A stretch of 7,341 bases of DNA from Methylomonas sp. (GTDB lineage Bacteria; Pseudomonadota; Gammaproteobacteria; Methylococcales; Methylomonadaceae): positions 1 to 7,341 of the forward strand of contig JALXCS010000091.1 in assembly GCA_026990815.1 (NCBI GenBank), given 5' to 3'. The notes beneath the pieces were generated by a model. The model had not been told where the DNA came from. It saw only the letters and a program-made list of their open reading frames with translations, and made no database searches. Positions within the stretch are counted from its first letter, which is position 1, and every line of letters begins with the position of its first letter. The translations under genes and the position numbers were made by a program. Of this stretch, positions 6,105-7,341 are shown in pieces.

Positions 6105-7341
6105 TTGCCGCCTCCCAGCCAGGATGCAGTAGTGTTAGACAGATTTGTTCAAACTCTTTATTCAAGAACAGTTCCGGGTTTTCGATATTTTTATACAGTT
6201 TGTATAATGCCGGCTCATAACCCGAACTGATTGATTTTAACCAATGTTCCTGAGCAGCCTCTAACGGTGATTTTTTAGATTTTGACTTTGAAAGTTGCTG
6301 TATATATACCAAAGCCGGTTCAACAAAAAACAGATGCGGATTTGTTTGGCCTTGAATATAAAGACGTAATAATTGCGTCAGGATATCGATTGAAGATGAT
6401 TCCGCCGGAAACATTAAATTTTTATCTGAACTCATTAGCCAGGTTGGTTGTTTCTGTAGCTGATTTAATAATAAGTGATGCAGCCATGCCTGCATAAAAT
6501 CCTTGCCTTTCAGTTTTGCATAACGATAGAACAAACTGCCATTTTGATAAATGTGCCCCAATTTTCCCAGTAACCGGAAATCATTAACCGAAATATCTAT
6601 GGCTATCTCTGGCATTGGCTCGCCCATTTGGGCATTTTGAATCTTACCAACAAACTTCTGAATTTTTTCTTGCTGACGGTGAAATTCAATAATACCGGGC
6701 GTACTGGATAACCATCGGCCTTGTGCCTGCAATTTTTTTACTTCGGGATATTTCCCTTCCAGATAATCAGTTATCCATTGCTGGTTGATTAAATAAGCAT
6801 CCAGGCCATCAACAACAAATGGTTCTCTTTCATCTGTCAGTTTTTCTACACCTTGCCAGCGAATACCCAACTGCCTGCGAAAAAAATACTCCTGAGGGTG
6901 ACGATAAAAAGCCAACAAATCATTAATATCGATGATTGTTTCGCGATCCTGTTGTATTGTTCCCTGCCACCAATGAAGGTCTTGATTATTCTGGTTCTGT
7001 TGTTGCAGAGTTTGCGCTGTCTGGCAATCTGACTCAACATAACTGAACAATGCTTGATGCTGGCCTGAAAAATATTTTGGACTAAAAGCTTGAAGCGGAT
7101 GATGAATCACCTGGTTTACCAATTGATAGTCCTGCTCCAAAATTTCCAATAATTCACTGATAATGACTGAAGGAGGAACAGGTTCATTTTGGGTGATAGA
7201 TTGACCAATATAGGCCATAATAAGTTGCTGCCTTGCCGACAATAAAATTTCAAGAAACTGATAGCGATCGTCTGAACGTCTGGAACGATCCCCTTTTCTA
7301 AAATTCCGGGCCAATAAATCAAAAGTAGGAGGTCTGTCAAT
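6094..7341 (-). CDS. recC: Exodeoxyribonuclease V (RecBCD) gamma subunit, C-terminal part, start outside window
   Basis: RecC is the subunit that holds RecB and RecD together, splits the duplex and scans the 3' strand for Chi. Only the last 415 codons lie in the window; the frame is open to the right edge, so the gene is cut by the window rather than broken. A TTG at 7312-7314 is internal, because the residues before it (RPPTFDL) continue the family match. The recognisable core is GDRSRRSDDRYQFLE, followed by SARQQLIMAYIGQS, matching E. coli RecC (GDRSRRDDDRYLFLE... YISYIGRS) as I recall it. Later blocks fit the RecC C-terminal nuclease-like fold that binds RecD: FYRHPQEYFFRRQLGI, EPFVVDGLDAYLINQQ and AWLHHLLLNQL. 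The product ends in WEAASGD and its TAG lies inside the recB start region, so the two genes are one operon and translationally coupled. E. coli places ptrA between them; here nothing intervenes. Confidence 0.95.
   Translation of the reverse strand: MDRPPTFDLLARNFRKGDRSRRSDDRYQFLEILLSARQQLIMAYIGQSITQNEPVPPSVIISELLEILEQDYQLVNQVIHHPLQAFSPKYFSGQHQALFSYVESDCQTAQTLQQQNQNNQDLHWWQGTIQQDRETIIDINDLLAFYRHPQEYFFRRQLGIRWQGVEKLTDEREPFVVDGLDAYLINQQWITDYLEGKYPEVKKLQAQGRWLSSTPGIIEFHRQQEKIQKFVGKIQNAQMGEPMPEIAIDISVNDFRLLGKLGHIYQNGSLFYRYAKLKGKDFMQAWLHHLLLNQLQKQPTWLMSSDKNLMFPAESSSIDILTQLLRLYIQGQTNPHLFFVEPALVYIQQLSKSKSKKSPLEAAQEHWLKSISSGYEPALYKLYKNIENPELFLNKEFEQICLTLLHPGWEAASGD
6111..6116 (-). promoter_or_regulatory. 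Ribosome-binding site of recB inside recC
   Basis: On the - strand GGGAGG lies six bases before the GTG at 6104-6102, within the last codons of recC. It supports the GTG as the recB start, which gives MAIRQFDPV and places the Walker A lysine at residue 28, one short of its position in E. coli RecB (29). Confidence 0.8.

Noticed and set aside
7116..7340. 74-codon open frame on the - strand starting with MTDLLLLIYW
   Set aside because: It overlaps the recC frame, which continues to the window edge and matches RecC residue by residue (RPPTFDL, GDRSRRSDDRY); the other frame is a shadow.

Overview
The window holds four protein-coding genes arranged as two convergent pairs. Everything codes except about 260 bases at the left edge and a 32-base gap in the middle. 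The full RecBC-type nuclease genes, the type of the aldolase and the AT-leaning base composition point to a gammaproteobacterium. The aldolase is of the Calvin-cycle/CbbA-like class II kind, often found in autotrophs and methylotrophs, but also elsewhere. No gene here proves autotrophy, and I cannot name a genus.

Left part, + strand: a non-coding leader (1-263) precedes fba/cbbA-type fructose-1,6-bisphosphate aldolase (264-1280). Four bases after it comes proA, gamma-glutamyl phosphate reductase (1285-2538). The two are probably co-transcribed, joining central carbon metabolism with proline synthesis. The leader is the least ordinary part of the window. It can form a 27-bp hairpin (33-103) whose only three departures from Watson-Crick pairing are all G.U wobbles on the + strand. 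It also carries a 20-base AT-rich palindrome (215-234) just ahead of the fba ribosome-binding site and a consensus -35 hexamer without a convincing -10.

Right part, - strand: the end of recC enters from the right edge (6094-7341; its start lies outside) and overlaps the GTG start of recB (2571-6104) by 11 bases. RecB is complete (1177 aa), with intact helicase and nuclease motifs. recC runs straight into recB with no ptrA between them, and recD does not follow recB: after recB comes the convergent end of proA. RecB and RecC form the core of the enzyme that processes double-strand DNA ends for recombination and degrades foreign linear DNA.

I found no tRNA, rRNA, CRISPR array, insertion sequence or phage gene, and no clear new multi-gene system. 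The four genes are ordinary housekeeping genes. The points worth following up are the leader hairpin, the palindrome, the missing recD neighbour, the fba-proA pairing and a shortened loop in the aldolase.
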